Origin: Endobugula sp047636495
Lineage (GTDB): Bacteria > Pseudomonadota > Gammaproteobacteria > Pseudomonadales > Cellvibrionaceae
NCBI GenBank assembly: GCA_047636495.1
Contig: JBLILH010000011.1
Location: forward strand, 37,873-101,872
Direction of reading: 5' to 3'
Length of the DNA stretch: 64,000 nucleotides
Below the pieces are notes generated by a model. That model saw nothing but the letters and a program-made list of their open reading frames with translations, was not told where the DNA came from and did no database searches. Shown one piece after another: positions 51,900 through 60,335 of this stretch. Position numbers and translations under genes: made by a program. Position 1 is the first letter of the stretch; every line of letters starts with the position of its first letter.

Positions 51900-53182
51900 C
51901 AATCGCTGTAATTTTCTACTGTAAACCGTGGCGTACAAACGACAAAAAACACTAAGTCTGTAAGGCCGGTATTACGAATCATTTGCGGATAGTTTTCTGG
52001 AATGATAACGACGTCGTTGTCGCTTACCCGAGTCTTTGATTGCGTGTCAGGCTCAATATTGGTTTCATCACCCAATGTTACCTCCCCTTCACCGCTGACA
52101 ATAATGTAACGCTCGATCGTTTTGTTTAATCGATGCAGGCGAGTTTCGGTACCGGGAGATAAGCGTGCTCTTGCGATAGATAGTTGTCCGTCTTTTTCTG
52201 AATTAGATACTTCTAAGATGTAACAGCCTTCCTCAAAGAAATACTCATCCGATGCGTGGTTATGAATAATGATAGGGGCTAGCATTAATGGTGCCCTGCG
52301 AGGGGATGCCGATAGCGTGTCGATAGGGTGTTGGTGTTTAGGGTCGCCCCATTCACACCACGAACCATCGTACACGGCAATGTTTTTTATACCGATTAAG
52401 TGTGCAGCAAAGGCAATAATACAGGCAGTGATGCCGCTGCCACAACTTGCGTAAAGTTGTTGGCCTGAGTTTATTTTGGCATTAAGCAGTGACTCAATAT
52501 AATCTAACGATCTAAATTTCCCGTTGTTTATCAGTTGATTGAACGGCAAGTTTTTAGATGATGGGATATGTCCACTCGCCAGCCCTTCTCTAGATTCTTT
52601 TGCGGTGCCATTGAAACGCTCTTCTGAGCGTGAGTCTAGTATGCAAATGTCATCACGATTAATAGCTGCACTTATATCGGCGGCGGTTTTAATATTTTCC
52701 TTGCGTACCCGTGCAGTAAAGTGACCGTAGACTACAGGTATTGCCCCTCGTGTATTTTCTTCTCCTTGGCCCGTTTTTCTTCCTTGCTCTAGCCATTCAG
52801 GCAGCCCCCCGTCAAGCACAGCGCAGTATTGATGTCCCATGGTGGTTAGCATCCACCACGCGCGAGGCGCAGAAAAGATACCCGCACTATCGTAAACTAC
52901 AATGACACTGTCTTGGTTAATCCCTAGTTGCCTCGCCTCTTCAGTGAATGTTTTTTCCGAAGGTAGCATATGAGGTAAGTTTGACGTGGTATCTGCAAAT
53001 TTGTGATTGAAATCAAAAAACCGTGCGCCGGGGATGCATTGCTCTCGCCATTCATCTAGTGCATTACGGGTTATGCCGGGCATGTGCGCACTGGCATCCA
53101 AAATCACAAGATGGGTATGCCCAATATTGTTGGCTAACCATTGCGTGTCTACTAAGGCGCTAGGGAGTGTAAGCGGTGCCAT
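51896..53182 (-). CDS. Tandem rhodanese (mercaptopyruvate sulfurtransferase-like) fused to a cupin
   Basis: A 428-residue protein. Two rhodanese domains: an inactive one (about 8-135) and an active one (about 160-285) with the loop CGSGITA (C247), which has the mercaptopyruvate sulfurtransferase form. Arg at EEWREQC and DSRSEERF is also conserved. A cupin follows at about 315-420: LSPGTETRLHRLNKTIERY, VSGEGEVTLGDE and VVIIPENYPQMIRNTG. The second His of the first cupin motif reads Leu (H350-R-L352) and the late His reads Gln, so metal binding is doubtful. SseA-type enzymes normally end near 285, so the cupin is an extra domain. It ends in an inverted repeat shared with the lpoP 3' end. Confidence 0.88.
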   Translation of the reverse strand: MAPLTLPSALVDTQWLANNIGHTHLVILDASAHMPGITRNALDEWREQCIPGARFFDFNHKFADTTSNLPHMLPSEKTFTEEARQLGINQDSVIVVYDSAGIFSAPRAWWMLTTMGHQYCAVLDGGLPEWLEQGRKTGQGEENTRGAIPVVYGHFTARVRKENIKTAADISAAINRDDICILDSRSEERFNGTAKESREGLASGHIPSSKNLPFNQLINNGKFRSLDYIESLLNAKINSGQQLYASCGSGITACIIAFAAHLIGIKNIAVYDGSWCEWGDPKHQHPIDTLSASPRRAPLMLAPIIIHNHASDEYFFEEGCYILEVSNSEKDGQLSIARARLSPGTETRLHRLNKTIERYIIVSGEGEVTLGDETNIEPDTQSKTRVSDNDVVIIPENYPQMIRNTGLTDLVFFVVCTPRFTVENYSDC

Positions 53183-53249
53183 TTTTATATTTTCTCACTG
53201 CGTGTCTTTTGAATGTTTTGAGCCAAGTGGCTGGCAATAATAGCATCCT

Positions 53250-54554
53250 TCATATTAACGCGGCGAAGGCTTTTTCGGCAGCATCTAACGTCGCTTGAAT
53301 ATCGGCCTCGCTATGCGCTATAGAGGTAAAGCCTGCTTCGTAAGACGCGGGGGCTAAGTAAATACCCGCTTCTAACATCAGGTGAAAAAACTGATTAAAA
53401 CGAGGGATGTTGCAGTTCATCACTTGTTGATAATTAATGATGGGCTTGCTGTCGGTATGCTCCTTTAAGAAAAAGAAGCCAAACATAGACCCCACGTGGT
53501 TGGTCGTAAACGGAATGTTCGCCGCATCGGCGCGTTCTTGCAGCCCGTTAACCAACATATCAGTTTTGGCAAATAAGCGTTCGTAAAACCCTTCTTGGGT
53601 CAACCCTTCTAGATTGGCTAGTCCTGCAGCCATTGCGACAGGGTTGCCCGATAACGTGCCTGCTTGGTAAATGGGGCCTAAGGGTGCAATTTGATCCATG
53701 ATGGCTCTTTTGCCACCGAATGCACCCACAGGCATGCCGCCCCCCATTACTTTGCCAAGTGTAATGAGGTCTGCATCTACGCCGAAGCGACCCTGCGCAC
53801 CTTGTTGGTGAACGCGGAAACCCGTCATGACCTCATCAAATACTAATAATGCACCACTAGCGTCACAGACTTTACGCAGGGTTTGTAAAAAGCCATTAAC
53901 GGGTGGAATACAGTTCATATTGCCTACGACAGGTTCAACAATTATACAGGCTATTTCATGACCCATTTCAGCAAACACGCGTTCCACTTGTTCGCCATCG
54001 TTATAATTTAGGGTAATGGTATGATCTGCGAGGCTACGGGGAACTCCCGGAGAGCTAGGCACACCAAGCGTCAACGCGCCAGAACCCGCCTTGACTAATA
54101 ATGAATCGGAGTGGCCGTGATAGCAGCCCTCGAACTTAACAATTTTATCGCGTCCAGTCGCGCCTCTTGCAAGACGTATGGCGCTCATAGTGGCTTCAGT
54201 GCCAGAGCTGACAAAGCGCACTTTGTCCATATTAGGGATGATGTTACAGATTTTTTCGGCAAGCTCAGTTTCAAGTTGTGTGGGCGCACCAAAGCTTAAT
54301 CCATCTAAAGCACGCGCCCTTACTGCCTCAACAACAGGGGGATAGGCGTGGCCTAAAATCATCGGTCCCCAAGATAATACGTAGTCGATATATTGCTTGT
54401 CATCCTCATCGTATAAGTAAGGGCCTCGGGCGCGTTTAATAAATATGGGTGTGCCACCAACTGCGTTAAATGCACGTACTGGCGAGTTAACACCACCGGG
54501 TATATGGTCTTGCGCTTCCGCAAATAATTGTTCAGAACGGTGGTGATTACTCAT
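53250..54554 (-). CDS. hemL: Glutamate-1-semialdehyde 2,1-aminomutase
   Basis: PLP enzyme making 5-aminolevulinate for haem in the C5 pathway. 434 residues, E. coli 426. Seen: PGGVNSPVRAFNAVGGTPIF, SSGTEATMSAIRLARG, FEGCYHGHSDSLLVKAGSG, LLVFDEVMTGFRV and the PLP-Lys in TLGKVMGGGMPVGAFGG. Near hemJ, another haem gene, on the same strand, but separated by about 300 bp. Confidence 0.97.
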   Translation of the reverse strand: MSNHHRSEQLFAEAQDHIPGGVNSPVRAFNAVGGTPIFIKRARGPYLYDEDDKQYIDYVLSWGPMILGHAYPPVVEAVRARALDGLSFGAPTQLETELAEKICNIIPNMDKVRFVSSGTEATMSAIRLARGATGRDKIVKFEGCYHGHSDSLLVKAGSGALTLGVPSSPGVPRSLADHTITLNYNDGEQVERVFAEMGHEIACIIVEPVVGNMNCIPPVNGFLQTLRKVCDASGALLVFDEVMTGFRVHQQGAQGRFGVDADLITLGKVMGGGMPVGAFGGKRAIMDQIAPLGPIYQAGTLSGNPVAMAAGLANLEGLTQEGFYERLFAKTDMLVNGLQERADAANIPFTTNHVGSMFGFFFLKEHTDSKPIINYQQVMNCNIPRFNQFFHLMLEAGIYLAPASYEAGFTSIAHSEADIQATLDAAEKAFAALI

Positions 54555-54852
54555 AGAGTTTACCTTTAAAAATGTTGTATATACCCGCAGTGGTTAGCAA
54601 GTAGTGTGATGTTTTATTGATTAATGCCTGTTTAGTAGTCCCTATTTTAGTAGTCCCTATTTATAGATGGGCGCTAGCCACCGTGGTTGTTGACAATAAT
54701 GAGTGGTCAGATGGCGAACTTATCGCACAATATACGTAAATGATACGGCGAAGGTGGGATATATGATGTAAGTTTTACGGAAATGTCGTGTCGAAACATG
54801 TCTGCTTAGATGTTTCTCGTAAAGTGTTGTGATGGTCGCTAGAGTCACAATT
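54555..54852. other. Intergenic region hemJ-hemL
   Basis: About 300 bp. A direct repeat, TAGTAGTCCCTATTT with variation, is found at about 54630-54662. No gene is seen; the hemL promoter should be here. Confidence 0.4.
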
Positions 54853-55278
54853 CTACGTTAAGGGCTTTACAACCACTAAGCACACAATGATAATTAATAG
54901 TAATACAGGGAATTCGTTAAACCAACGATAAAAAATATGTGAACGTTGGTTGTTGTCGGCGTTAAATTGTTTCCAGAGATGAATACACATAAAATGATAC
55001 AAGATGAGCACGCCTACGGCCGACACTTTTAGCCAAAACCACAAGGCAGATTGATAATAATCCCAGCTGTAGAATGTTAGCCATGCGCCGAATAGCAATG
55101 TAACCAGCATTGAAGGATTCCCAATGCCGCGAATCAGCTTTCGCTCCATGATGATAAACCGGTCTTTACTCAGTTTATCGTCACTCATCGCATGATAAAC
55201 AAATAGCCGTGGCAAATAAAATAATACGGCAAACCAGCAAATGACGGCGATAATATGAAAGGACTTTACCCATAACAT
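54853..55278 (-). CDS. hemJ: Protoporphyrinogen oxidase HemJ (UPF0093)
   Basis: A 141-residue protein with four TM helices. MLWVKSFHIIAVICWFAVLFYLPRLFVYHA is the family N-terminus with a conserved His, and the WLKVSAVGVLILYHFMC region and RWFNEFPVLLL follow. It oxidises protoporphyrinogen IX in bacteria that lack HemG/HemY. The open frame continues 85 codons upstream to 55533, but ATG 55278 matches the usual length (about 140) and start. Confidence 0.88.
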   Translation of the reverse strand: MLWVKSFHIIAVICWFAVLFYLPRLFVYHAMSDDKLSKDRFIIMERKLIRGIGNPSMLVTLLFGAWLTFYSWDYYQSALWFWLKVSAVGVLILYHFMCIHLWKQFNADNNQRSHIFYRWFNEFPVLLLIIIVCLVVVKPLT

Positions 55279-55634
55279 GATGGCTGGCCTGTTAGTTGTA
55301 ACGCTAATAAGAGGCTCATTTAGCGTATATCGAATTAATAATGTAAATGATATATCAGTCTTCACGTTATATACACCCAATTCGGTTGGCAGGGCTGAAT
55401 CGGGGGACATGTTCCAATGAACAAATGAAAGCTGTCGAGAAGGGTGAAGATGAAAAGTAAGCAACGAATAACGTAAGGGAGTTAATGCCCAAGGTGAAGC
55501 GCTTTTTAGGGCGACTCGACCATATTTGAGCATGTTCTATTACGAACTACATGCCTTTACTTTGTTATAGACGAAGTATTGATTTACTATAGATACATAG
55601 TGATTGTTATTTACAGCATGGGATTGAAGTGGTT
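55279..55634. other. Intergenic region hemJ-argC
   Basis: About 355 bp between divergent hemJ and argC, holding their promoters. An open frame extends from hemJ through it, but the codons do not look conserved. Confidence 0.4.
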
Positions 55635-56678
55635 ATGGTAAAAGTAGGTGTTGTAGGCGGTACAGGTTATACCGGTGTTGAGTTGCTACGTTTATTAGTA
55701 GGGCATCCTCATGTTGAGGTGACAGTGATTACGTCTCGTTCCGAAGCAGGTGTGGCGATTGCAGATGTCTACCCTAATTTACGTGGCCATTGCGACCTGC
55801 GTTTTACTGTGCCAGACAACCAGTTGCTATCAGAATGTGATGTGGTTTTCTTCGCGACACCTCATGGTGTGGCTCATAAGCTTGTACCTGATCTCTATGA
55901 CAAAGGCGTGAAGATTATTGATTTGTCGGCTGATTTTAGAATCAAGGATGCGGTACTGTGGGCGCAATGGTATGGCCAACCTCATGGTTGCGAAACATTG
56001 CTACCAAAAGCCGTTTACGGATTACCTGAGCTAAATCGTGAGGCTATTAAGCAGGCGCAACTATTGGCGTGTCCCGGCTGCTATCCCACATCGATACAGC
56101 TTGGCTTTTTACCGCTATTAGAAAATAGCGTAGTAGATCCCAGATATCTCATCGCTAATTCTGCCAGCGGTACCAGTGGCGCTGGACGGCAAGCCAGTAT
56201 TAATGCACTACATTCCGAGGTCAGTGATAGCTTTAGTGCATATGCAGCCTCAGGCCATCGTCATTTGCCAGAAATCGAACAGGGGCTGAGAGTCATGCAG
56301 GCTGCTGGTCAAGCGTCTGCAAAGCTGACATTTGTGCCGCATTTGTTACCCATAGTGCGAGGAATTCATTCCACGCTTTATGGGCGCTTAACAGTTAGCA
56401 GCGATATTGATTTGCAGTCGCTTTATGAAGAGCGCTATGCCAATGAGCCTTTTGTCGATGTTATGCCTGCAGGTGCGCATCCACAAACACGCTCTGTCAA
56501 GTCATCAAATATGTGTCGTTTATCCGTCGTCAGGCCGCAGAATGATGATACCGTCGTGGTGATGTCGGTGATTGATAACTTGACGAAAGGCGCATCAGGC
56601 CAGGCGGTGCAAAACATGAATATTATGTGTGGCTTCGATGAGAGAGATGGCTTGCGCCAAGTGGCTCTGTTGCCGTAA
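55635..56678 (+). CDS. argC: N-acetyl-gamma-glutamyl-phosphate reductase
   Basis: NADPH-dependent third step of arginine synthesis. 347 residues. VGVVGGTGYTGVELLRLL is the nucleotide fold, LACPGCYPTSIQLG holds the catalytic Cys, and SASGTSGAGR and GHRHLPEI follow, with PHLLPIVRGIHSTLY later. ATG 55635 is chosen over GTG 55629 because relatives begin MxKVGxVGGTGYTG. In Pseudomonas argC also precedes erpA with two small genes between, as here. Confidence 0.96.
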   Translation: MVKVGVVGGTGYTGVELLRLLVGHPHVEVTVITSRSEAGVAIADVYPNLRGHCDLRFTVPDNQLLSECDVVFFATPHGVAHKLVPDLYDKGVKIIDLSADFRIKDAVLWAQWYGQPHGCETLLPKAVYGLPELNREAIKQAQLLACPGCYPTSIQLGFLPLLENSVVDPRYLIANSASGTSGAGRQASINALHSEVSDSFSAYAASGHRHLPEIEQGLRVMQAAGQASAKLTFVPHLLPIVRGIHSTLYGRLTVSSDIDLQSLYEERYANEPFVDVMPAGAHPQTRSVKSSNMCRLSVVRPQNDDTVVVMSVIDNLTKGASGQAVQNMNIMCGFDERDGLRQVALLP

Positions 56679-56792
56679 CCTGTTTGTTTGTAACTACAGT
56701 GTTGATGATCGAGCTGCATGATGCTTGCCTATTTAACCAGATGGCGATAAATAAAAATCCAACAATACTTTATTTTATTAGGAAAAATCGTT

Positions 56793-57542
56793 ATGCCTCC
56801 CGTTGAACCAACTCCCGAATATGATTTGGCTGTTGTCCCCTATCGCCCTTACCGTCCTTGGCTATTAGCGATAGTCATTATTTTAGTAATGGCACTCCTT
56901 ATGTTGGCCGGCTATTATGGCGGACTTTATCGAGGCTCCATACTCGAAGGTGGCGCAATAGTAGAAAGGGATCGATTGCAAAAACAATATGCGGATGCCG
57001 AAATTAAAGTGGAGGTGTTAGCGCAGCAAGTGGCCAATTTGAGTTTGGGGTCTGTCGTTGATCGAAAAGCAACAGAGCAAGTGCGTGGAGAAGTGGTAGA
57101 CTTAAGTAATACTATTGCTGAGCTAGAAAAAGACAACACTTTTTACCGCGATTTAATGCGGCCCGAGAGTGATGGCCAAGGTGTTTCCATAGATGTGCCA
57201 TCGATAGTGGCGGTGTCAGGCATACCCAATACCCACGATTACAAAATGGTTGTTAAGCAACAGTCAGCCAATCGCTCGCAAGTCATCGGTTATCTTGAGT
57301 TTACACTTGTGGGCGTTAATGCAGAAGGTAAATCAAAAAGGTTCTATTTGTCTCAGTTGTCGCCCACTGTTAAATATGAGAAAATTAAGTTAAATTTTAA
57401 GTATTTCCAGCGGTTAGAAGGCCAGCTGATATTACCCGGGTCATTTACCCCAGAGCGTATGGAGCTAAAAATTGTCTCTTTAAAGCCACGGAAAATGCTA
57501 ATAGAAAAAACTTTTAATTGGATAACAACAAAGAGTGAGTAA
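56793..57542 (+). CDS. DUF6776-type membrane-anchored protein
   Basis: A 249-residue protein. Short cytoplasmic N-terminus, one TM helix (about 24-46), a coiled coil (about 55-120, ERDRLQKQYADAEIKVEVLA ... VVDLSNTIAELEKD), then a beta-rich domain (KLNFKYFQRLEGQLILP). Same place and layout as the uncharacterised protein before the bactofilin and erpA genes in Pseudomonas. Being 5 bp before the bactofilin gene, it may be its membrane partner (inference). Confidence 0.8.
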   Translation: MPPVEPTPEYDLAVVPYRPYRPWLLAIVIILVMALLMLAGYYGGLYRGSILEGGAIVERDRLQKQYADAEIKVEVLAQQVANLSLGSVVDRKATEQVRGEVVDLSNTIAELEKDNTFYRDLMRPESDGQGVSIDVPSIVAVSGIPNTHDYKMVVKQQSANRSQVIGYLEFTLVGVNAEGKSKRFYLSQLSPTVKYEKIKLNFKYFQRLEGQLILPGSFTPERMELKIVSLKPRKMLIEKTFNWITTKSE

Positions 57543-57547
57543 TAATA

Positions 57548-58021
57548 ATGTTTGGTAAAAAAGATAAAAAAACTACGTTTGCTGCGGGCGGCACAACCTT
57601 AATATCGAAAAACACAGAAATTGTCGGAGATATTCACTTTTCAGGAACACTGATGATTGAGGGGCATATCAAGGGTAATGTATATGCGATAGATGCAGAC
57701 AATGCCCAAGCCCGTGTGTTAGAAAGTGGCAAGGTTGAGGGTGAGATACGCGTTCCTAGCTTGGTGATTAATGGCTCAGTAACAGGTAATGTGTATTCGA
57801 GTAAGCATATTGAACTGGCGGCAAAAACAGTGATCAATGGCAATGTTCATTATGCGCTAATTGAAATTGTTAAAGGTGCGCAGGTTAATGGTAGTTTGGT
57901 GTATTCAATAAAACCTTTTCCTGCAAAAACGCCCGATAAAGCTACAGCATTAGGCACCAACAATACGAATATTAGAAAATCACCTGTCCATGGTCCAGAG
58001 GTGTCCCCAAGTAAAGTTTAA
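57548..58021 (+). CDS. Bactofilin (polymer-forming cytoskeletal protein)
   Basis: A 157-residue protein with a central bactofilin beta helix at about 15-115 of short repeats: GDIHFSGTLMIEGHIKGNV, LESGKVEGEIRVPSLVINGS, GNVYSSKHIELAAKTVINGN. It has a short hydrophobic N-terminus and a Pro/Thr-rich tail. Bactofilins form filaments at the membrane and often guide wall enzymes. Follows the DUF6776 gene by 5 bp. Confidence 0.92.
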   Translation: MFGKKDKKTTFAAGGTTLISKNTEIVGDIHFSGTLMIEGHIKGNVYAIDADNAQARVLESGKVEGEIRVPSLVINGSVTGNVYSSKHIELAAKTVINGNVHYALIEIVKGAQVNGSLVYSIKPFPAKTPDKATALGTNNTNIRKSPVHGPEVSPSKV

Positions 58022-58138
58022 TACTTGACTGCAATACTAGGTAATGCACATAATAACCCAATAATATTGTGGTCAGGGTTAATATCTATGATTATGATGA
58101 GTTAACCCGTTAAAAGTTCAAGAGGTATAAAGTCTAGT

Positions 58139-58492
58139 ATGAATTCACCCGAAATGTTTACCCCGCAACCTATTATAGTTTCAGATAATGCGGTTAATAA
58201 AGTACAAAGCTTATTGGAAGATGAGGGTAATTTCGATCTTAAGTTACGCGTTTTTGTGACCGGCGGTGGGTGCTCTGGTTTTCAATATGGCTTTACTTTT
58301 GATGAGTTGGTGGCAGATGACGATGCCGTTATATCAAAAGGAGATGTGACAGTATTGGTTGATAGTATGAGTTACGCATATCTTGTGGGCGCCCAAATCG
58401 ATTATAAAGAAAACCTAGAAGGCTCTAAGTTTGTGGTTGAAAACCCTAATGCAGAAACAACTTGCGGTTGTGGCTCATCTTTCTCTATCTAG
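58139..58492 (+). CDS. erpA: Iron-sulfur cluster insertion protein ErpA
   Basis: A 117-residue A-type carrier delivering Fe-S clusters to apoproteins, including those of isoprenoid synthesis and respiration. The three Cys are seen: VTGGGCSGFQYGF and, at the end, TTCGCGSSFSI. ATG 58139 is preceded by AAGAGG. 14 bp before the DsrE-like gene. Confidence 0.96.
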   Translation: MNSPEMFTPQPIIVSDNAVNKVQSLLEDEGNFDLKLRVFVTGGGCSGFQYGFTFDELVADDDAVISKGDVTVLVDSMSYAYLVGAQIDYKENLEGSKFVVENPNAETTCGCGSSFSI

Positions 58493-58505
58493 GTACATTG
58501 TCACT

Positions 58506-58955
58506 GTGCGCATTTTGTTTTTTAGTTCTCTTCTTCTTTTATGCGTGACCTTCAGTCATGCGCAGTCAGGCGAGTCTCTACTGTCCGAGAATGCTGATGG
58601 CTATGTTGCGCGTATTCTGAATGACTCTCCAGAAGAGGTGGCTAATGCTCTTGAACGCGTAGAAAAGCTTTATAGGCAAGGTCTGTTGCCCCAGGGAGTT
58701 AATCCCATTGCTATTATATTGCACGGGCCCGAAGTCGAAATTTTTTTTAAAGATAACTACGAAGAGTACAAGCGAATTGTTGACTTAGCTGCTCGCTTGA
58801 GTGCATTTGGTGTCGTCGACGTGCGGGTGTGTGAGACGCAGTCAGGTATTATGGGCCGAGGTCGCTCCAGTATTCATTCCTTTATCGGGACAGTACCTTT
58901 TGGGCCAACAGCCGTTAAGCAGTTATTGGATCAGCAAAATTACGTTTATTTTTAG
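58506..58955 (+). CDS. Exported DsrE-like protein
   Basis: A 149-residue protein. GTG 58506 gives a clean signal peptide (MRILFFSSLLLLCVTFSHA, cut before QSG). The mature part has a DsrE/DsrF-like fold: IAIILHGPEVEIFFKDNY, VDLAARLSAFGVVDVRVCETQSG (a single Cys) and VPFGPTAVKQLLDQQNYVYF. It may handle periplasmic sulfur or be structural; unknown. Longer in-frame starts overlap erpA and lack a signal peptide. Confidence 0.78.
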   Translation: MRILFFSSLLLLCVTFSHAQSGESLLSENADGYVARILNDSPEEVANALERVEKLYRQGLLPQGVNPIAIILHGPEVEIFFKDNYEEYKRIVDLAARLSAFGVVDVRVCETQSGIMGRGRSSIHSFIGTVPFGPTAVKQLLDQQNYVYF

Positions 58956-58999
58956 TATTGGCTTTACCCCCAATATTGCCTTTCTCTATGTTCATTCAT

Positions 59000-60121
59000 C
59001 TATCGACCTAAATAAATTCCACCCAAAATAACGTCTCTATTTGCGCCTGTAACAGAGGGCAGGTTGCCATGCTTGTGTTCCATTGTTTGCTTTGCAAGCC
59101 AAGCAAAAGCCAAAGCTTCAACCCAATCAGGATCTACGCCCAACTCGTTGGTAGTGCACACGATTCTCGGTTGCAGGTGCTCAGCTAACTTTTCTAATAG
59201 AGCGCTGTTGTGAGCGCCACCTCCACAAATATAAATAGAGGATTGATTTTCTGGGTCAACCTTAGTGATTTCTTGGCTAACGGTGACAGCCGTTAACTCT
59301 AGGAGTGTTGCTTGTACATCCTCCGTTGCCAGTGCTGTGTTGATTTTATTCATGCACTCTTCTAGCCATACGGGATTAAAGCGTTCTCTGCCGGTACTTT
59401 TAGGAAGGGAAAACGCAAAATAAGGGTCTGCCAGCATCACTGTTAATAGTTCCTGGCTGGGCGTCCCTGATTTCGCCCATCGCCCATCTTGATCAAAGTG
59501 CTTTTTTTGATGTTGCCAGCACCATCCATCCATTAATGTGTTCGCAGGACCTGTGTCGTAACCAAGTACCTTACCCTCCTTCGCTAGGTGGGTAATATTG
59601 GCTATGCCCCCTAAGTTGATAATAATTCTATCTTCCTGGGTAGAATGAAAAATGGCTTTATGAAAGGCAGGCGCTAGAGGGGCTCCTTGCCCTCCAGCAG
59701 CAATATCACGACGCCTAAAGTCAGCCACCGTGGTGATCCCAGTTATCTCTGCGATAATGTTGGGATCACCTACTTGTAATGTATAGCCATGATGGTTTTT
59801 AGTCGTAGGGTAGTGCCGTATTGTTTGCCCGTGGCTTCCTACGGCGAGGATATCATTTATGGAAATAGGAGATTTTAGGCATACCGCTTTAATAGCATCG
59901 CATGAATGTTGAGCGATGGCAAAATCTAGCGATCGCAGAGCATCAATTTCTCCCTTTCCCGAACGAATGAGTGTTTTGACTTGTTGACGAATATTGTTTG
60001 GTAAAGTGAGTGAGTGAGTGCCGATGATTGAGCACTGCTGGTTTGAGCTGAATTGTACTAACGCCGCATCTAGTGAATCGACGCTAGTGCCTGTCATTAG
60101 TCCAATATAGTAGTCATGCAT
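59000..60121 (-). CDS. anmK: Anhydro-N-acetylmuramic acid kinase
   Basis: AnmK phosphorylates and opens 1,6-anhydroMurNAc during wall recycling. 373 residues. LMTGTSVDSLDAALVQF, VGSHGQTIRHYP, FRRRDIAAGGQGAPLAPAFH, NLGGIANITHL, GYDTGPANTLMDGW and YICGGGAHN are family motifs. anmK-mepM-tyrS is a conserved group in Pseudomonas. Start ATG 60121. Confidence 0.96.
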   Translation of the reverse strand: MHDYYIGLMTGTSVDSLDAALVQFSSNQQCSIIGTHSLTLPNNIRQQVKTLIRSGKGEIDALRSLDFAIAQHSCDAIKAVCLKSPISINDILAVGSHGQTIRHYPTTKNHHGYTLQVGDPNIIAEITGITTVADFRRRDIAAGGQGAPLAPAFHKAIFHSTQEDRIIINLGGIANITHLAKEGKVLGYDTGPANTLMDGWCWQHQKKHFDQDGRWAKSGTPSQELLTVMLADPYFAFSLPKSTGRERFNPVWLEECMNKINTALATEDVQATLLELTAVTVSQEITKVDPENQSSIYICGGGAHNSALLEKLAEHLQPRIVCTTNELGVDPDWVEALAFAWLAKQTMEHKHGNLPSVTGANRDVILGGIYLGR

Positions 60122-60146
60122 GCTTAGTTTGCTGTCGAGTTTAGTT

Positions 60147-60333
60147 GGTTGTCCGAGAATAGAAACCTACTGTGGAAAGTGAGTTTTTCCTGATTTTCGG
60201 CGCTTAATAGCGCCTACTACTGGCGCTTAATAGCGCCCGTTGTTGGAAAGTAGAACCACTATTTTCCTCAGGTCATCAAGAAGTCTGACTCAAAATCGCT
60301 ATCCCTCATTACGCCTTCTATTCTCGGGCAGCC
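60147..60333. repeat. MITE-like element with terminal inverted repeats and two internal palindromes
   Basis: Ends GGTTGTCCGAGAATAGAA (60147-60164) and TTCTATTCTCGGGCAGCC (60316-60333) are inverted repeats with two mismatches. Inside, GGCGCTTAATAGCGCC occurs twice (60199-60214, 60222-60237). TAGTTGGTTGT is found both at 60142-60152 and at 60337-60347, as a possible target duplication that includes the mepM stop. No coding frame. Confidence 0.7.
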
Positions 60334-60335
60334 TC

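Noticed and set aside
54853..55533. A long 226-residue HemJ
   Set aside because: The extra 85 N-terminal residues have no counterpart in the family; ATG 55278 gives the usual length.
58431..58505. Upstream start for the DsrE-like protein overlapping erpA
   Set aside because: It would hide a good signal peptide that begins at GTG 58506.
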